This document shows positions 22,235 to 34,000 of a DNA stretch of 64,000 bases, piece by piece (within the stretch, counting starts at the first letter, position 1; each line of letters opens with the position of its first letter). The notes below the pieces were generated by a model. The model was not told the DNA's origin. It worked only from the letters and a program-made list of their open reading frames with translations, and did no database searches. This DNA comes from Aulostomus chinensis (Eukaryota > Chordata > Actinopteri > Syngnathiformes > Aulostomidae). The DNA lies in the NCBI GenBank assembly GCA_037954235.1, contig JBBMOA010000004.1, positions 31,709,420 to 31,773,419 on the forward strand. Reading direction: 5' to 3'. The position numbers were made by a program, and so were the translations under genes.

Positions 22235-22306
22235 GGGTTGGTGGTGCAATGGATAGCATGACTGACTACTGTCAGAAGATTCTAGGTTCAACTCCTGGCT
22301 TGCGCA
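22235..22306 (+). pseudogene. tRNA-Arg(ACG)-derived pseudogene
   Basis: Resembles vertebrate tRNA-Arg: GTGGTGCAATGGATAGC (A box), TGACTAC...TCAGAAGATTCTA and GGTTCAACTCC (B box). The anticodon loop is damaged (ACTGT where ACGGA is expected) and the acceptor strands do not pair. It is in the segment repeated inverted at 41830-41900, which has the same loop damage. Confidence 0.65.
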
Positions 22307-23832
22307 CTTAAAACTTTATACTGAGAAGCTTTCACACCTGAAGTGTGAACCACTGCTAAAAGTCCCTGAAATCCTCCAAGGTTTCCTCCTTGTCTGCTGT
22401 AAACATGAACACATGCATGGATCCTGCTACCTCTCACATGTTAAGCTGGCACTTGACAGTGACAGCAGGAGAACAAAAGAGCTTGTTTCTAACATTACTT
22501 GACAGCACTTTTTAGGGCCTGAGCCAGAAGGAACTTCTGGCAAAGACTCCATTATTTTTTCCACTTTTTTTTCTTCTTGCAATCAACACTGCCCAGAGTT
22601 GATCTGCAGGAAATAAGACTCATACAATTGATGCAGTTTGGTCAGACGGTGCAGACACACTTGACACCCAGAGAGGTGAGCAGGTTTTGGACCAAGTTGA
22701 AACTTGTGAAGTATTTGAGACAGAAAATGACAGAAAGCTGTGGCTGTGTTCTGGTTCTGCATGTTTCAGATTTATTCCCCTCCCAGTAATGTCTTATTTC
22801 CAGCTCTGCTCTCCCTCAACTACTGTTTAGTGTCATATTTATTTTGCTGACTACTTCATTGACATGTGGTCAAAATGTCTTGTGTTTCCTGAAATTAACT
22901 GAGTGCTGCTCAGTAAAGTAGACATGACTTGAGATTCTATTCCTGCTTGGTCCATTTCAACATTCTTATCCTTCCTAGCATTGGAGATAAAGTATCAGTC
23001 AGGGCTGTACTTGATTAGTACTGCATATAGTACACATCAGTCACTGCCATTACACAGTGGAATGGAAGTTGAAATACTGTTGACCAGCAAGCTGAAAACT
23101 GTTGTGGTATTTGACAATTCTATTGTTTCTGAATGAAAATCATGTGAAGGAGAATCATTGAGACATCCTAAAAATGGCTGAGGTCTGCTGAGCTGCAGCA
23201 GGTCTGAGCTGCTTTTGATGCCCAGATGATGAGGAGGCAGTGAATGTTGGGTTTGGTGGAGCTGAAAAAATGCTGCAGGTGTTGAGAGGTCTGCTGGTGT
23301 CCAGGACTTCCTCTCCAGTTCTCAGCTTCTCCCTGCAGTTCCCACAAACACCACAACAGTCCTGGAACCCCTGCAGATGGTGGAGGACCATGATGACCCC
23401 GATGCACCATCAGGCCATCAAAAACCAGTCCTGATGATCAAAAAGGTCCCTCCACTCATCCAGCGTCAACTCTAGAAGAAGCTTCTGGAACAGATGAGCA
23501 AACGCACTCAACTAGAAATCATGATTTAAACACAATGTTGATTTTTACAATTTCCTTCAATGTTTTAAAAACCATCAAAGTAGACAGAAGCCCAGATGGT
23601 CCAAACCTGTTTCCTGTCTCCTGCCATTGTGGAGAGCCTCTGTTCTGTCCTGCTGCTGTCCAGTTGTCTCTACTGAGCTCCTCTGCTGGTTCCACCTTGA
23701 AGAGGGTCTGAGCTAAAATTGAACCTTGGGGAACATCAACCTTTGATCTCAGAGTTTTGTGTTTGATTTTAGAATTCTTTCTTTGATCTCATCTGAGACA
23801 AAGACATGGAAGCTCAATCTGGTGTTGAGGAG
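22307..23832. other. Non-coding between tRNA-Arg and tRNA-His
   Basis: The first ~190 nt belong to the segment that recurs inverted at 41620-41830. Overlapping ORFs at 23155-23434 on both strands show no domain or splice support. 23085-23150 (CCAGCAAGCTGAAAACTGTT and following) recurs at 29458-29523 directly before the L1. Confidence 0.5.
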
Positions 23833-23904
23833 GCCCTGATCGTATAGTGGTTAATACTCTGTGTTGTGGCCGCAGCAACCCCGGTTCGACTCCGGGTCAC
23901 GGCA
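23833..23904 (+). tRNA. tRNA-His (GTG)
   Basis: 72 nt. The D arm GTATAGTGGTTAATAC, anticodon region TTGTGGC with GTG, and the T arm CCCGG-TTCGACT-CCGGG are intact, with A and B boxes. The acceptor pairs except at 4:69 (C-C), where a G is expected. Probably a true or recently compromised gene; no T-run of four or more lies immediately downstream. Confidence 0.85.
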
Positions 23905-24950
23905 GCATGAGACAAATTTCTTGTGTGTATTGATGGACACAAACCAAGCAGAATTTTCCCACAATGCAATAGGGCGGTGTTTGGTCAGTGTTGAGCAGGC
24001 GTCAGTCTGACAATGATGTCATATTATTTTGTTATCACTTGACCAGACCCAAAAGTAGGCTCCAGGTATCAGTCTCTTCTCAATGCTAATATCTGCTAGC
24101 TTAGTCTGCTACTTTGATGGCTCTGACTACTAAAAGGTCCAGACCCCTGGATATGGTGGTTCCTACCTAAACGTAGATTCTGTCAGCTCATGTTTTGAAA
24201 TCAACTCACCATGAACACAAGTAGATTTCAATGGACTGCAAATGTGTCTCATTTAATGGTAAACATGTCAAATATAAATTCCATCACCTGAGGAGGTCTG
24301 CTGCTGGAATTAAGCTCCAGATATTCACAAGATATTTTATATCTTAAAATGAAGCATTTTTATATTTGATTTATTATTCATTAGCCTGCTTCATGTGGTG
24401 TGATTTTATGTGTCCTATATTGAATCGAACTTTGTAAACGATCGTCCCTCAGGATGTTGAATGATGTCAAAAAAGTGTTCTCTAAGCTCTCCTTTCCTCG
24501 AAATAGAGGAGTCTCTGCTGAGGTTGTTCCCTCTCAGAGTCCTGACGTCTATTCGGATGCACCGAGAGACTCAGGCAAACAGAAGACAAGGGGAAGTGAA
24601 GTAACCTGAAAATGAGAGGGGAGGTTCGACATCAAACTAAAACAGGAAGAACAGGACACAAATGGGATATCAAAATAAGAGAGACCATGAGACATGACCC
24701 CCCAGTTCCTGCTGCTTCCAGCTCTTCATATCGAGCCCCTCGTACAGTGGTTGAGAGAGACCACAAATATTCAAGGTGTCTACATAAATGGAGAAGAACA
24801 CAAGGTGGCGCTGGACGCTGATGATGTTTTAACATATTGAAGTGAGCCCCCTAACACAGGACCTGCATTAATAAAACTCTTTGAAACACTGGAAGCTTTG
24901 CTGGATATCAATTCTCCATTCTAATCACTCACCTCCAGAACACATGGAGG
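23905..24950. other. Non-coding, no recognised feature
   Basis: Moderately AT-rich. Short ORFs at 24612-24835 overlap on opposite strands and lack support. Confidence 0.45.
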
Positions 24951-24954
24951 AAAA

Positions 24955-25290
24955 CCTCCACCTGGATTGGGGCCAGAACTCCTTGAAGATGATAGAAGAA
25001 GATGGAACTCCATTTCCTTTCTGAGTCTGAGTCACAGGGTTGATAGAGTAAAAACAAATGTCCTACCACAAGATCTCTTTCTAGTTCCAGGACCAACTGG
25101 AGAAATTGCCTTCAAAACCGTTTCTGAATTGAACAAAATGCTTTCCAGATTTATCTTGCAGGGGAAGAAACCCAGGCTCAAATTTAAACCACACCATGAA
25201 TGAGCCCCAGTTCCTGCTGTACTGGCCCATCAAAATCTGGAAAAATGTTTCCGTAATGTCCAAATCTCAATGAATAATTTGGAATGTTAA
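24955..25290 (+). repeat. L1-type LINE ORF2 remnant
   Basis: The plus-frame WNSISFLSLSHRVDRVKTNV, SELNKMLSRFILQGKKPRL and LKFKPHHE corresponds to the L1 ORF2 segment after the reverse-transcriptase palm (the active-looking L1 at 33.4-33.7 kb has the same layout: LPLSMVGRIETVRMN ... KIISKFVWQNKKARIKYK). A stop follows in the next block. Old, isolated fragment. Confidence 0.65.
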
Positions 25291-25479
25291 CAGGAGAATA
25301 TCACTACAAGTCATTTAATGATGTGCTTTTAATCCAGGGTTCAAGCCTCATGAAATGAACCCTAGATTTAAATCCTGGATTCAAAGAGAGTAACAACTTT
25401 CTACTCACTTGTGGAAAATGGAAATTTAAAAGATTTGAAAGCCTGAGAAGAGAATATCACTGAGAAAGTCGGACTTTTT

Positions 25480-25890
25480 AGAATCTTCTTCGGTGAGCAA
25501 TTATTTTAGAACACGACATCAGAAATGAAACAGACTTTAATGATCCAATGCTGAAAATATTCTTGGCTGCCCATCAAGAAACAAGTAAAACCTCATATCG
25601 TATGTTGTTTTCCGTTTGACCTGATTCTTGGTTGTCAACTAACTGGCTCATTGGCTTTCTTGATGGAACAACAAAAGCAAAAGTTGAAGACTTTGAATAT
25701 CCAGACCTCTGGCGTGATTCTCAGCTGTCATTTAAATTTCACATGAACTCAGTGTCCAAGCAAATATCTGGTTGGCTAAAATGACTTTTGTCGTTCTGTT
25801 GACTTTTTCCATGAGAAGTCTGGAAAAGTATTATAACACAGTTCATGTTCCCAATGTTGGACTACGCTGGTGGTTTCTATGGGAACACTG
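25480..25890 (+). repeat. Decayed LINE fragment
   Basis: Broken frames give DSQLSFKFHMNSVSKQIS, MRSLEKYYNTVHVPNVGLR and similar, like the thumb region of fish LINE ORF2 proteins. Heavily mutated; family uncertain. Confidence 0.45.
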
Positions 25891-26021
25891 GTGACGGCCC
25901 CAGGCCTGGGTCCTATGCAGCGTTGTGTGTGCAGGGTCCTGTTGGTGGGTGTGTTTGTGTCTTTGCAGGTCTGACGTCCTCAACAGTCAGGTTCCTTCAT
26001 ACCTGACAGAGCTCATAGGTG

Positions 26022-26090
26022 AACCCTGCCTCTCGCCCGTAGATGCTGGGATAGGCTCCAGCCCCCCCTGCAACCATTAATGTGGGTGTT
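26022..26090 (-). repeat. SINE 3' scrap
   Basis: GAACCCTGCCTCTCGCCCGT followed by GGGATAGGCTCCAGCCCCCC matches the fish SINE body; preceded by an L2-like scrap (TCAACAGTCAGGTTCCTTCA). Confidence 0.5.
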
Positions 26091-26246
26091 TTGTTAATTG
26101 CATGCCACATGAAATTATTATTGGTCACTTTTCTAGCAACAGTCGCACAGTGGCAAGACAAGAACACTTCTACTTTTGATGATGACAGTTTGTTCAACAC
26201 TAAACTTCATCCAGTACCATGTTGTCAAACACTGGAACATCCACAG

Positions 26247-26319
26247 CACCTGAACAGGGACTTGAACCCTGGACCCTCAGATTAAAAGTCTGATGCTCTA
26301 CCGTCTGAGCTACTCAGGC
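26247..26319 (-). tRNA. tRNA-Lys (TTT)
   Basis: 73 nt on the minus strand. D arm GCTC...GAGC, anticodon loop CTTTTAA (TTT), T arm CAGGG-TTCAAGT-CCCTG. The acceptor GCCTGAG/TTCAGGT pairs with two G-U pairs. Both pol III boxes are good. Identical in the inverted copy at 49677-49749, suggesting both may be functional. Confidence 0.92.
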
Positions 26320-26562
26320 TCTTTCTACAGCATTTAGACAGGAAAAGAAACACCTGTGAAGGTCAAACTGCTGCTTTCTTGACTTGTTCAATCCTCCATG
26401 TTAAAGTCCACCATGCTTTTGATTGGCTCTGATTCTCTGTGGCAAAATCCAACAAGAGGCTCCAAAAATGTCTTGAATGTCATAAGAATGCACAGGACAA
26501 GATGTTCGTTTCCTTCATGTCTGCAGTTCCTCCACTGGAAAGTAAAGTCAATGCTGTTCCTC

Positions 26563-26635
26563 TGCTGAAACCTGGGATCGGACCAGGGACCTTTAGATCT
26601 TCAGTCTAACGCTCTCCCAACTGAGCTGTTTCAGC
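26563..26635 (-). tRNA. tRNA-Phe (GAA), two conserved bases changed
   Basis: 73 nt on the minus strand with anticodon loop CTGAAGA (GAA), D arm GCTC...GAGC, acceptor GCTGAAA/TTTCAGC fully paired and T stem CCTGG/CCAGG paired. Two nearly invariant positions differ: 8 is C (T in the copy at 49361) and 55 is C (loop TCCGATC in place of TTCGATC). The B box is weakened; possibly on its way to a pseudogene. Confidence 0.85.
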
Positions 26636-27093
26636 TCTGAGGGAGGGCCCTGCTTCTCTCATTTTATAATCTCTTCCACTCTCACTAGAACTTAGAGAGG
26701 ATTTGAGCTTCTGAAGTCATGACACATTGAACAGTTCGACAGGACCATTTTTGATGAATGTCTGAATCACACAAGCCTCTTTTGTTTGTCTTCTTCCCAG
26801 TTGCCTCAACATTGTGAGAGCCAATAATTCCACATCTGTACCAGACAAACCTCTGGTTGGTGGGTTTTCTGGATCTTTCTGTTCTAACAGTGTCTTTTGT
26901 CTTAATTATGCCTCTTTCACATGAAAACAAACACAAAATGAAAAGCAGAACAAGCCAGAACCCAAAATATGGATTTGCAAGGTCAAACAAACAACAACCA
27001 GTCAAGCAAATCAAACCAACAGAAACCAACTACTGGTTCAAAACCAGTAAAAAACAAAAACAGAGGAAAAGTCTCTGTGTGCAAGAACATGCA

Positions 27094-27158
27094 TGTGTGT
27101 GTGTGTGTGTGTGTGTTTAGATGCGTGTGTGTGTGTGTGTGTTTAGATGCGTGTGTGT
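27094..27158. repeat. (GT)n microsatellite, compound
   Basis: Three GT runs separated by TTTAGATGC spacers, a small higher-order repeat. Confidence 0.95.
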
Positions 27159-27460
27159 CAAAAACTGACAACATGAGCCAACAGTGGTGGTGTCTGTCAA
27201 AGAGGTGGAGCTCTGTCCTTCACCTGCAAGATTTCAGCAGGCAGCTCAGGTCCAGTTTTCTTCACTGTGCCACCATGATAAGTTTCCTCCTGAGAAGTTC
27301 TTGTCCAAGGTCATAGCTAGTAAAAGAATTGTCACAGTGATACTGGGACCCTGCAGTCCAGTCGTCATATCCAGGACCACACTGGACATGGCCGTCTTTG
27401 TTTGTTTTGTTGTTGTGCAACGTGAGAGAACGTGACAGACCATTTTATACCAAAGACAGG

Positions 27461-27463
<3 letters not shown>

Positions 27464-27498
<35 letters not shown>
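27464..27498. repeat. (GT)n microsatellite
   Basis: GT run following ACCAAAGACAGGCTCT, the same flank as the runs at 37330 and 47963. Confidence 0.95.
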
Positions 27499-27573
27499 CC
27501 ATGTTAAATTCTTTTAAATAAATGTGTTTCAACCTGCTATTATTTGTATGCTGTATGATTTCTGAAAACCAAG

Positions 27574-27610
27574 ACTAACTAAGCGCACTGACCGATTGAG
27601 CCACAGAGAC
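27574..27610 (-). pseudogene. tRNA-Asn-like 5' half
   Basis: Minus strand GTCTCTGTGGCTCAATCGGT then CAGTGCGCTTAGTTAGTC resembles the 5' half of tRNA-Asn (A box and D arm). No T arm follows. A fragment only. Confidence 0.4.
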
Positions 27611-27639
27611 TCTGAGTCTCCTGCTTTTCATGAAGAGTT

Positions 27640-27930
27640 TTCAGGCTAATTTCAGAGTGTGAGGTCCACACTGCACATTTGAGGGAACATGAAGGACAGA
27701 TGAGAGTCTGACTGTCATGGTGAAAGCCTTCAGCACTAGAACTGAAACAGCCCCCACCATCTTAACCCCCCCCAGACCAAACATCATCATCCAGCCTCCA
27801 ACCAGAGGTCCATCAGTTATCATGGGAGCCACGTGTGGAGTCTGGATTCTTTTCTAGAAAGTGACGGCAATGACAGTCCTGCCAAGTGACATCACTGACA
27901 TGAATGGATGACTTCAGTGCATCCAATTAC
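27640..27930 (+). repeat. Dispersed segment shared with the Ig-V pseudogene loci
   Basis: CATCCAGCCTCCAACCAGAG, GTCCATCAGTTATCATGGGA and GTGACGGCAATGACAGTCCT match 63663-63790 (same strand) and 44360-44480 (inverted). The Ig-V part is not recognisable here and only one minisatellite-like unit remains. Confidence 0.7.
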
Positions 27931-28184
27931 CAAGTCCACTGCAGCAGTCCTTGTTGCTGTCTGCTGTTGTGTCACAGCAAAGTCTTTGGTGCTGGGATGA
28001 GGTCATGGAGACGATCTGGGAGCAGTCCTGATGTCAAATGGACAAAATGTGTCAACATGAAATAAAATTGGAAACCTATTTGAAGCCTTATTTTGTGTTT
28101 GATGGACATTTTTTTTTAAATCTCTAATGACTTGTTTTAACTGAACCTACTGGATCCTGTGGTGCCTGATGAGGAGACAACTTG

Positions 28185-28743
28185 CAACTCTCTTCTGGGA
28201 GGCCTCCCTGCATGCTCATTCAAGCCTCTGCAGATGATCCAGAATGCAGCAGCACGCCTGGTGCTTCCAGCCCAGCGCTGCTCCAAATCTCTAGCCAGAC
28301 TCTTCTCTTCTGTTGTTCCCAAATGGTGGAACAAACTACCGAACTCTGTGTGTTCTACTGAGTCCCTTTCTACTTTTAAGAGACAATTGAAGACTCAATT
28401 GTTCAGAGAGCACCGAGGCACTTGACCTGACTCTTCTCCTCTTTGTGCTGTGGGGTAGAATAAGTAAGAGGGTCCAAGACCCAGCACTTAGTGATTATGT
28501 AGCACTAACTGTGTTGTGTGATGTTGTATGTCTGTCAAAAAAAAGAAAAAAAAAAGGGAGGGGGGGGCGACACTTCTTCTGCCACTAGATGGCGGTACCT
28601 GTGACCAAATCACAACTGAAGCACTTTTGCACTTCCTATGGACTTTTCCTTAATTAAGTCTAAATTCTTACTTGTGTTGTACGTCACTTTGGACAAAAGC
28701 GTCTGCTAAATGAAATTGTAGAATTGTAGAATTGTAGAACTTG
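28185..28743 (+). mobile_element. L2-type LINE, 5'-truncated insertion
   Basis: Open frame to 28425 with LQMIQNAAARLVLPAQRCSK, FSSVVPKWWNKLPNSV and STFKRQLKTQLFREH, the C-terminal end of fish L2 ORF2; then a 3' UTR ending in AAGCGTCTGCTAAATGAAAT and a tandem ATTGTAGA tail (28715-28737). Flanks show a 6-bp target duplication AACTTG (28179-28184 and 28738-28743). Paralogous loci at 36121 and 46771 have a single AACTTG and no insert. Confidence 0.88.
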
Positions 28744-28897
28744 GGTACAAAGTTGAAGAGGAGGGTTTTTGGAGGGGAGGGGATTTTTTTTCCAGTGTTG
28801 TAAATCAAAGTAACTACAACTACATGCTAGAATTTCTCAAAATGTCCTAAGATGGATTCCAAACCAAATCAGCTGTCACAAGGGAAAGTCTGCATGT

Positions 28898-28899
<2 letters not shown>

Positions 28900-28947
<48 letters not shown>
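28900..28947. repeat. (CA)n microsatellite
   Basis: Uninterrupted CA run, absent from the other two copies of this segment. Confidence 0.97.
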
Positions 28948-28948
<1 letters not shown>

Positions 28949-29247
28949 AACTGACATTCCCAGGGACTAAACCAAACCAATTCCTACGTAACCCAAAGCT
29001 CCACCTCAGTTCCAGATGAAACTGGTTGAACATGGAACCATCCCACTTGGAACATTTCCATCAACTTCACCACCACTGGAGTATCAACAAAGATTTTGGT
29101 CAACACCAGAATGGTTGAGACAAGACAACATGCTACCAATCCTCTCTCTCTCCCTCATCATCAGCTGCTACAGCCCTTGAAAGAAAACCTTTGACACATG
29201 GACCTACAGTAGGAGCAGATGTTGTCTCCCCTGGAACAGCAGTTTAA

Positions 29248-29329
29248 CGTTGTTGGCAGGACTCGAACCTGCGCGGGGAGACCCCAATGGATTTCTAGTC
29301 CATCGCCTTAACCACTCGGCCACAACAAC
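29248..29329 (-). tRNA. tRNA-Ser (AGA)
   Basis: 82 nt on the minus strand with a long variable arm as expected for Ser. Acceptor GTTGTTG/CAACAAC pairs fully. A box TGGCCGAGTGGTTAAGGC, anticodon loop CTAGAAA (AGA) and T arm GCAGG-TTCGAGT-CCTGC are intact. Its two paralogues at 36354 and 47004 are decayed. Confidence 0.93.
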
Positions 29330-29427
29330 TACACTCCCATGAGCATGAGTAGAGGACTGATATTCAACAATTTATCTTCATCAAAGCACAGTAGATTTTT
29401 TTTATCTTCTCACAAACACAAACTATT

Positions 29428-29451
29428 TGTGTGTGTGTGTGTGTGTGTGTG
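29428..29451. repeat. (GT)n microsatellite
   Basis: Short GT run before the L1 flank. Confidence 0.9.
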
Positions 29452-29672
29452 TTGTTTACCAGCAAGCTGAAAACTGTTGTGGTTTTTGACAATTCTATTG
29501 TTTCTGAATGAAAATTATGTGAAGGGACTTCCGGTGACGCCATGATGTAGAAGACACGAGGGAGAATTGCTCCGAGAGAAAACTTATGTAAAAATAGCTC
29601 TTTAACGTGATATTAGCAGCAGAAAGGGGTCGAGGACGCGGATAATCAGAGACTAAAGATAAGAGAAATAAA

Positions 29673-30639
29673 ATGGACAAAAAAGGGAAGTCAGCTAAGA
29701 AAGAAAATGCGAATGATACAGGCGCCGGTGGAGCGCGGAGCGCCGCACCGGGGATGGCGATGTCCGGAGACGAGGTATCGATGATATTAGCGGAGCTCCG
29801 TAAACTACGCCAAGAACATGCAGACGCGGTGACGGAAAACAAAGGAGCCTTAGCAAGACTAGAAGCTAAAATAGCTGAAATGGGGGAGAAAATGGCTCAG
29901 TTGGAGCAGCGGTCAGATGAGATGGAAGAGAGGATTAACGACACGGAAGGCCGGACGGCGAGGCTGGAAAGAATGGTCACTTTTCTACTTCAACACGAGG
30001 CAAGGCTGTCCGCGAAATGCGAGGACTTGGAATCAAGATCAAGAAGAAACAACATAAGAATACACGGAATCCCAGAGGGCGCTGAGAAAAACGACACCAT
30101 AGGATTTGTGACTCATTTTATTCAGTCCTCAATGAACTTCCCTGATAAAATGGCGGTTCATTTCAAGAGAGCGCACCGATCACTGACTACGAAGCCGAGA
30201 GAAAACACGGCCCCCCCGCGAGCAATAATTGTTCGCTTCCTCAACTACAGGGTGAAAGAACGGGTGATTCAAGAAGCATGGAAGAAAAAGCTCACGTATG
30301 AGGGTCTACTTTAACCAGGATTACACAAATGAAGTACAAAAAAAGAGGAAACAAGTAAGGGAAGTTATAAAGAAACTGAAGGAGAAGAACGTGAAGGCAC
30401 AATCTCCATATCCTGCACAGCTGAAAGTCTTTCTGGAAGACGGGACAAAGACGTTTGCCACATTAATGGATGCTGCACCCATGCTGAGGAATATGGGGAT
30501 TCAGGTGGAGGAGGAGGACGAGACAGAGAGACTACAGAGAGTGATGGCGCAAGGCAGCTGGACCATAATGACGGGACAGAGGGGGAGAAGACAGCAGCCA
30601 AACATCACAGAGACGGATCTACGGGCCCTTATCAAGTGA
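29673..30639 (+). pseudogene. L1 ORF1 (RNA-binding nucleic-acid chaperone), one frameshift
   Basis: ORF1p binds L1 RNA as trimers and acts as chaperone in retrotransposition. The first frame (213 codons from 29673) has a basic start MDKKGKSAKKENAN, a long heptad coiled coil (about residues 33-110, LAELRKLRQEHADAVTEN, RSDEMEERINDTEGRTARLE) and the RRM start DLESRSRRNNIRIHGIPEG. It ends at a stop after KKLTYEGLL. The frame at 30298-30639 continues with RVYFNQDYTNEVQKKRKQVR and the C-terminal domain (VFLEDGTKTFATLMDA), so a single indel near 30300 breaks the gene. Without it the protein would be about 320 residues, normal for the family. Confidence 0.9.
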
Positions 30640-31070
30640 AGTATTTCATACGAAGAGGATGCCCTGAAATATACATGATCAATAAAAGTGTCTGTTAAAA
30701 AGGACATACACGAAGACAAATGGAGCTGGTTAAGAGGTAATTTACTACTTATAAAAAAAAAAACAAAAAAAAACAGACAAAATATTGTTTTGGTTCTATT
30801 TTGGAGCAAAATCACTGCTTTTGTGGAGCAAATGGCAACTTTACACAACATCCGAGAAGTTGCAAGTGCACATAGTGCGAACCACCAGAGGGCCTTCGTC
30901 ACAACTCTCTGGTCAGGGGACAGTTGGGAGTCTTGTTTTTCTTGTTTTTCTTGTTATTGTGTATTCGTTCTTGAGGAGATGCAGACTTGTCTTTTTCGCT
31001 GTGCTACTTTTTGCACAGTTATATTAGTTAATAAGAGATGTAAAGTTACTGGGTTTCCACTTAAACAAAT

Positions 31071-34000
31071 ATGAGTAGGCTAAACCTTGTGTCATATAAT
31101 GTCCATGGCTTGAATCACCCCATAAAGAGAAAGAAAATACTGAGTCAATTGAAAAAAATGCAATGTTCAATAGCTTTGATACAAGAAACACATCTGGATG
31201 ACAACGAATGTAACAAACTGAAAAGGGAATGGGTAAACCAAGTATTTCATGCTTCTTTTGGAAAAAGAAGGGGAGTAGCCATATTAATAAATAAATCCCT
31301 GCAATTTCATACAGAGAAAGTGATAAAAGATCATCTGGGAAGATATATAATGATGGTTGGTTCCATAAGCGATATGACAATATCCATACTAAATGTTTAT
31401 GCCCCAAATGAGGAAAATGCGGCATTCTTTAAAAATATAGCCAACGTAATTGCCAACAATGGGAAAGGGATGATAGTGATTGGGGGTGATTTTAACACAG
31501 TGCAGAATGGTAAGCTGGATAGATTGCCTCCAGAACAGGGACCAAGTGTAAAAAAATCTAAGGTACTAAATAATGTCATAAGAGAGCGAGGTCTTACTGA
31601 TCCATGGAGAAGAAATAACCCTAGAGGGAAGGATTTGACTTTTTACTCAAACCCACACGGGAGTTATTCAAGGATAGATTTTTTCTGCGTTTCACAACAA
31701 CATATGCATAAAGTGCTGGACTGTGGCACAGACACCATCACTATAAGTGATCATGCTCCTATTACGCTAACGGTAGATATGGGTAATGAATCTTTTTTCA
31801 AATACTGGAGACTTAATGTATCTCTGTTATCAGATGAGAGTGTGGTAAAGGAACGAAAACAAAATTTAAAGGAATACTTTCAAACTAATGACAAAGGGGA
31901 AGTTTCACCTTCAATTTTATGGGACGGGGGGAAGGCAGTTATTAGAGGGAAAATAATAGAGATATCTTCCAGAATGAGAAAGGCCCGATTAAAGCAACAA
32001 AATATGTTAGAGAATAAAATTAGAGAGTTGGAATTGGAACACAAAAGAACATCAAGTAACTCAACACTTATCGAACTGAAAAAAATCAAACAACGGCTCG
32101 ATGAACTATTAACTTACAAAGCAGAGGGGGCTTTAAGGTTTACGAATCAGAGATATTATGAGATGGGGAATAGAGCCAGCAGATTATTAGCATTTCAACT
32201 TAGAAAAGCCCAGGCAAATAGGACGATAAATAAAATAAGACATCCTAACTCTAAAAAATATATGATAAAGCCAACGGAGATAGCAGCAGCGTTTGCAGAA
32301 TATTATAAAAATCTATATGATGACCCTGACTCGCAATCACTAGAAAATAAAACACTGGCATTCCTCAAAAGATTGCACTTACCGTCATTATTAACAGAGG
32401 AGGCATCTGAAATGGTTAGGCCAATCTCAGTACAGGAAATAGCTAATACAATTAAGGTACTTAAAAATAATAAATCCCCTGGCACGGATGGGCTCTCGGG
32501 AGAATTTTATAAGTGTTTTGCGAAGGAGATTACACCAGCCCTTTTCAAAGGATTTAATTATGCCCTGACATCAGGTGACCCAGCAACATCTTGGTCAGAA
32601 GCCATTATCTCAGTCATACATAAAGAAGGAAAGGACCCAACCACATGTGAAGGATACAGGCCTGTCAGCTTGTTATGTAGTGATCTGAAGATATTGACTC
32701 ATATTTTAGCACATAGGATACAGATATATATATAACAAAATTAATCAAACCAGATCAGACAGGGTTCATCCCTGGTAGACAAGGAGCTAACAATATTAGG
32801 AGAACATTAAATCTTATATCATGTACTAAAAACAACAGACAACCCGCTTTGATGCTCAGTTTAGATGCACAAAAGGCATTTGACCGGGTAAAATGGAGCT
32901 TCCTATATCGGACATTAGAAGTTTTTGGGTTTCATTCAACATTTATAGATTGGGTAAAATTGGTTTATAAAAACCCCAAATCACGGATTAGAGTTAACGG
33001 ATGCTGTTCAGATTTCTTTCCCCTCAAAAGAGGGGTCAGACAAGGGGATTGTCTGAGTCCATTGCTGTTGGCATTAAGTACTGAACCATTAGCCGAATCA
33101 ATAAGACAAAATAAGGATATTAAGGGAATAAGAGATGAAGGGGGAGTGGAGCATAAAATATCTTTATTTGCTGACGATATATGAACATATCTAAGTGAAC
33201 CCTCCTTAACTATACCAGCTTTATTGAACAATCTGAATGAATATGGAGAATCATCAGGTTATTTAACTAATGAATCTAAGTCAGTAGCAATGATGCTTTC
33301 AGGCAAATATCCAACTGAATTAGAGGGAAAGTTCAATTTCAAATGGACCACCACAGGGTTTAGATATCTTGGCATCATTATTACTCCCATTATATCACAG
33401 CTATTAAAAGAAAATTATGGAAAACTGATTACAGAAATAAAGAAGGATTTGGCCAGATGGGAGATATTGCCCCTGTCGATGGTGGGAAGAATCGAAACAG
33501 TGAGAATGAACATTGTACCCAGATTGTTGTTTCTGTTCGAGTCACTGCCAATTATGGTCTCTAGTTCAACTTTTAAGATGTTAGACAAAATCATATCTAA
33601 ATTTGTTTGGCAAAATAAAAAAGCTAGAATCAAATACAAAATCCTTCTTTGCCCAAAAGAGAAGGGAGGGTTAAATTTACCTGGTCTAAAAAATTATTAT
33701 TGGGCAGCACAACTTAGAGCGATTATTACGTGGATCACGAAGGAGACAGACACAATGTGGGTGGGAATGGAACAAAATTCCTGTCAGAAAACACCTTTGG
33801 AGGTACTCCCGTTTTTGAAAGAGAAGATGCAGAAAAAAGAGGGGATGCGTAATGACTGGATTAGGGTAACAATAAAAGTATGGTCAATAGTGCGAAAAAA
33901 ACTGAAAATATCGAACTCAATAAGTAGAATCACCAAAAAAGCAGGAAATCCAGACTTTTTACCATCTGTTATGGATGCAGGGTACAACAAATGGAGAAGT

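Larger units (their letters stand above)
26090..26930 (-). repeat. Inverted segmental duplication carrying tRNA-Lys and tRNA-Phe
   Basis: Reverse complement of 49070-49925 with the same gene order (tRNA-Phe then tRNA-Lys in the transcribed direction) and similar flanks, including the chance ORF with SVLTVSF (26685-27029) and its mirror at 49063-49311. Confidence 0.88.
26640..27573. other. Non-coding with GT microsatellites
   Basis: Remainder of the inverted duplication to about 26930, then GT-rich sequence. Open frames across 26857-27316 read through the GT repeat and are not supported as genes. 27425-27500 resembles 37290-37390 and 47930-48030. Confidence 0.5.
28030..29340 (+). repeat. Third, partial copy of the tRNA-Ser segment
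   Basis: 28069-28184 plus 28738-29330 match 36020-36436 and 46670-47086 in the same orientation, interrupted by the L2 insertion at 28185. It ends with the only tRNA-Ser(AGA) of the three that looks intact. Confidence 0.82.

Noticed and set aside
23155..23434. Overlapping 64-80 codon ORFs on both strands
   Set aside because: No domain, start context or splice support; opposite-strand overlap suggests chance.
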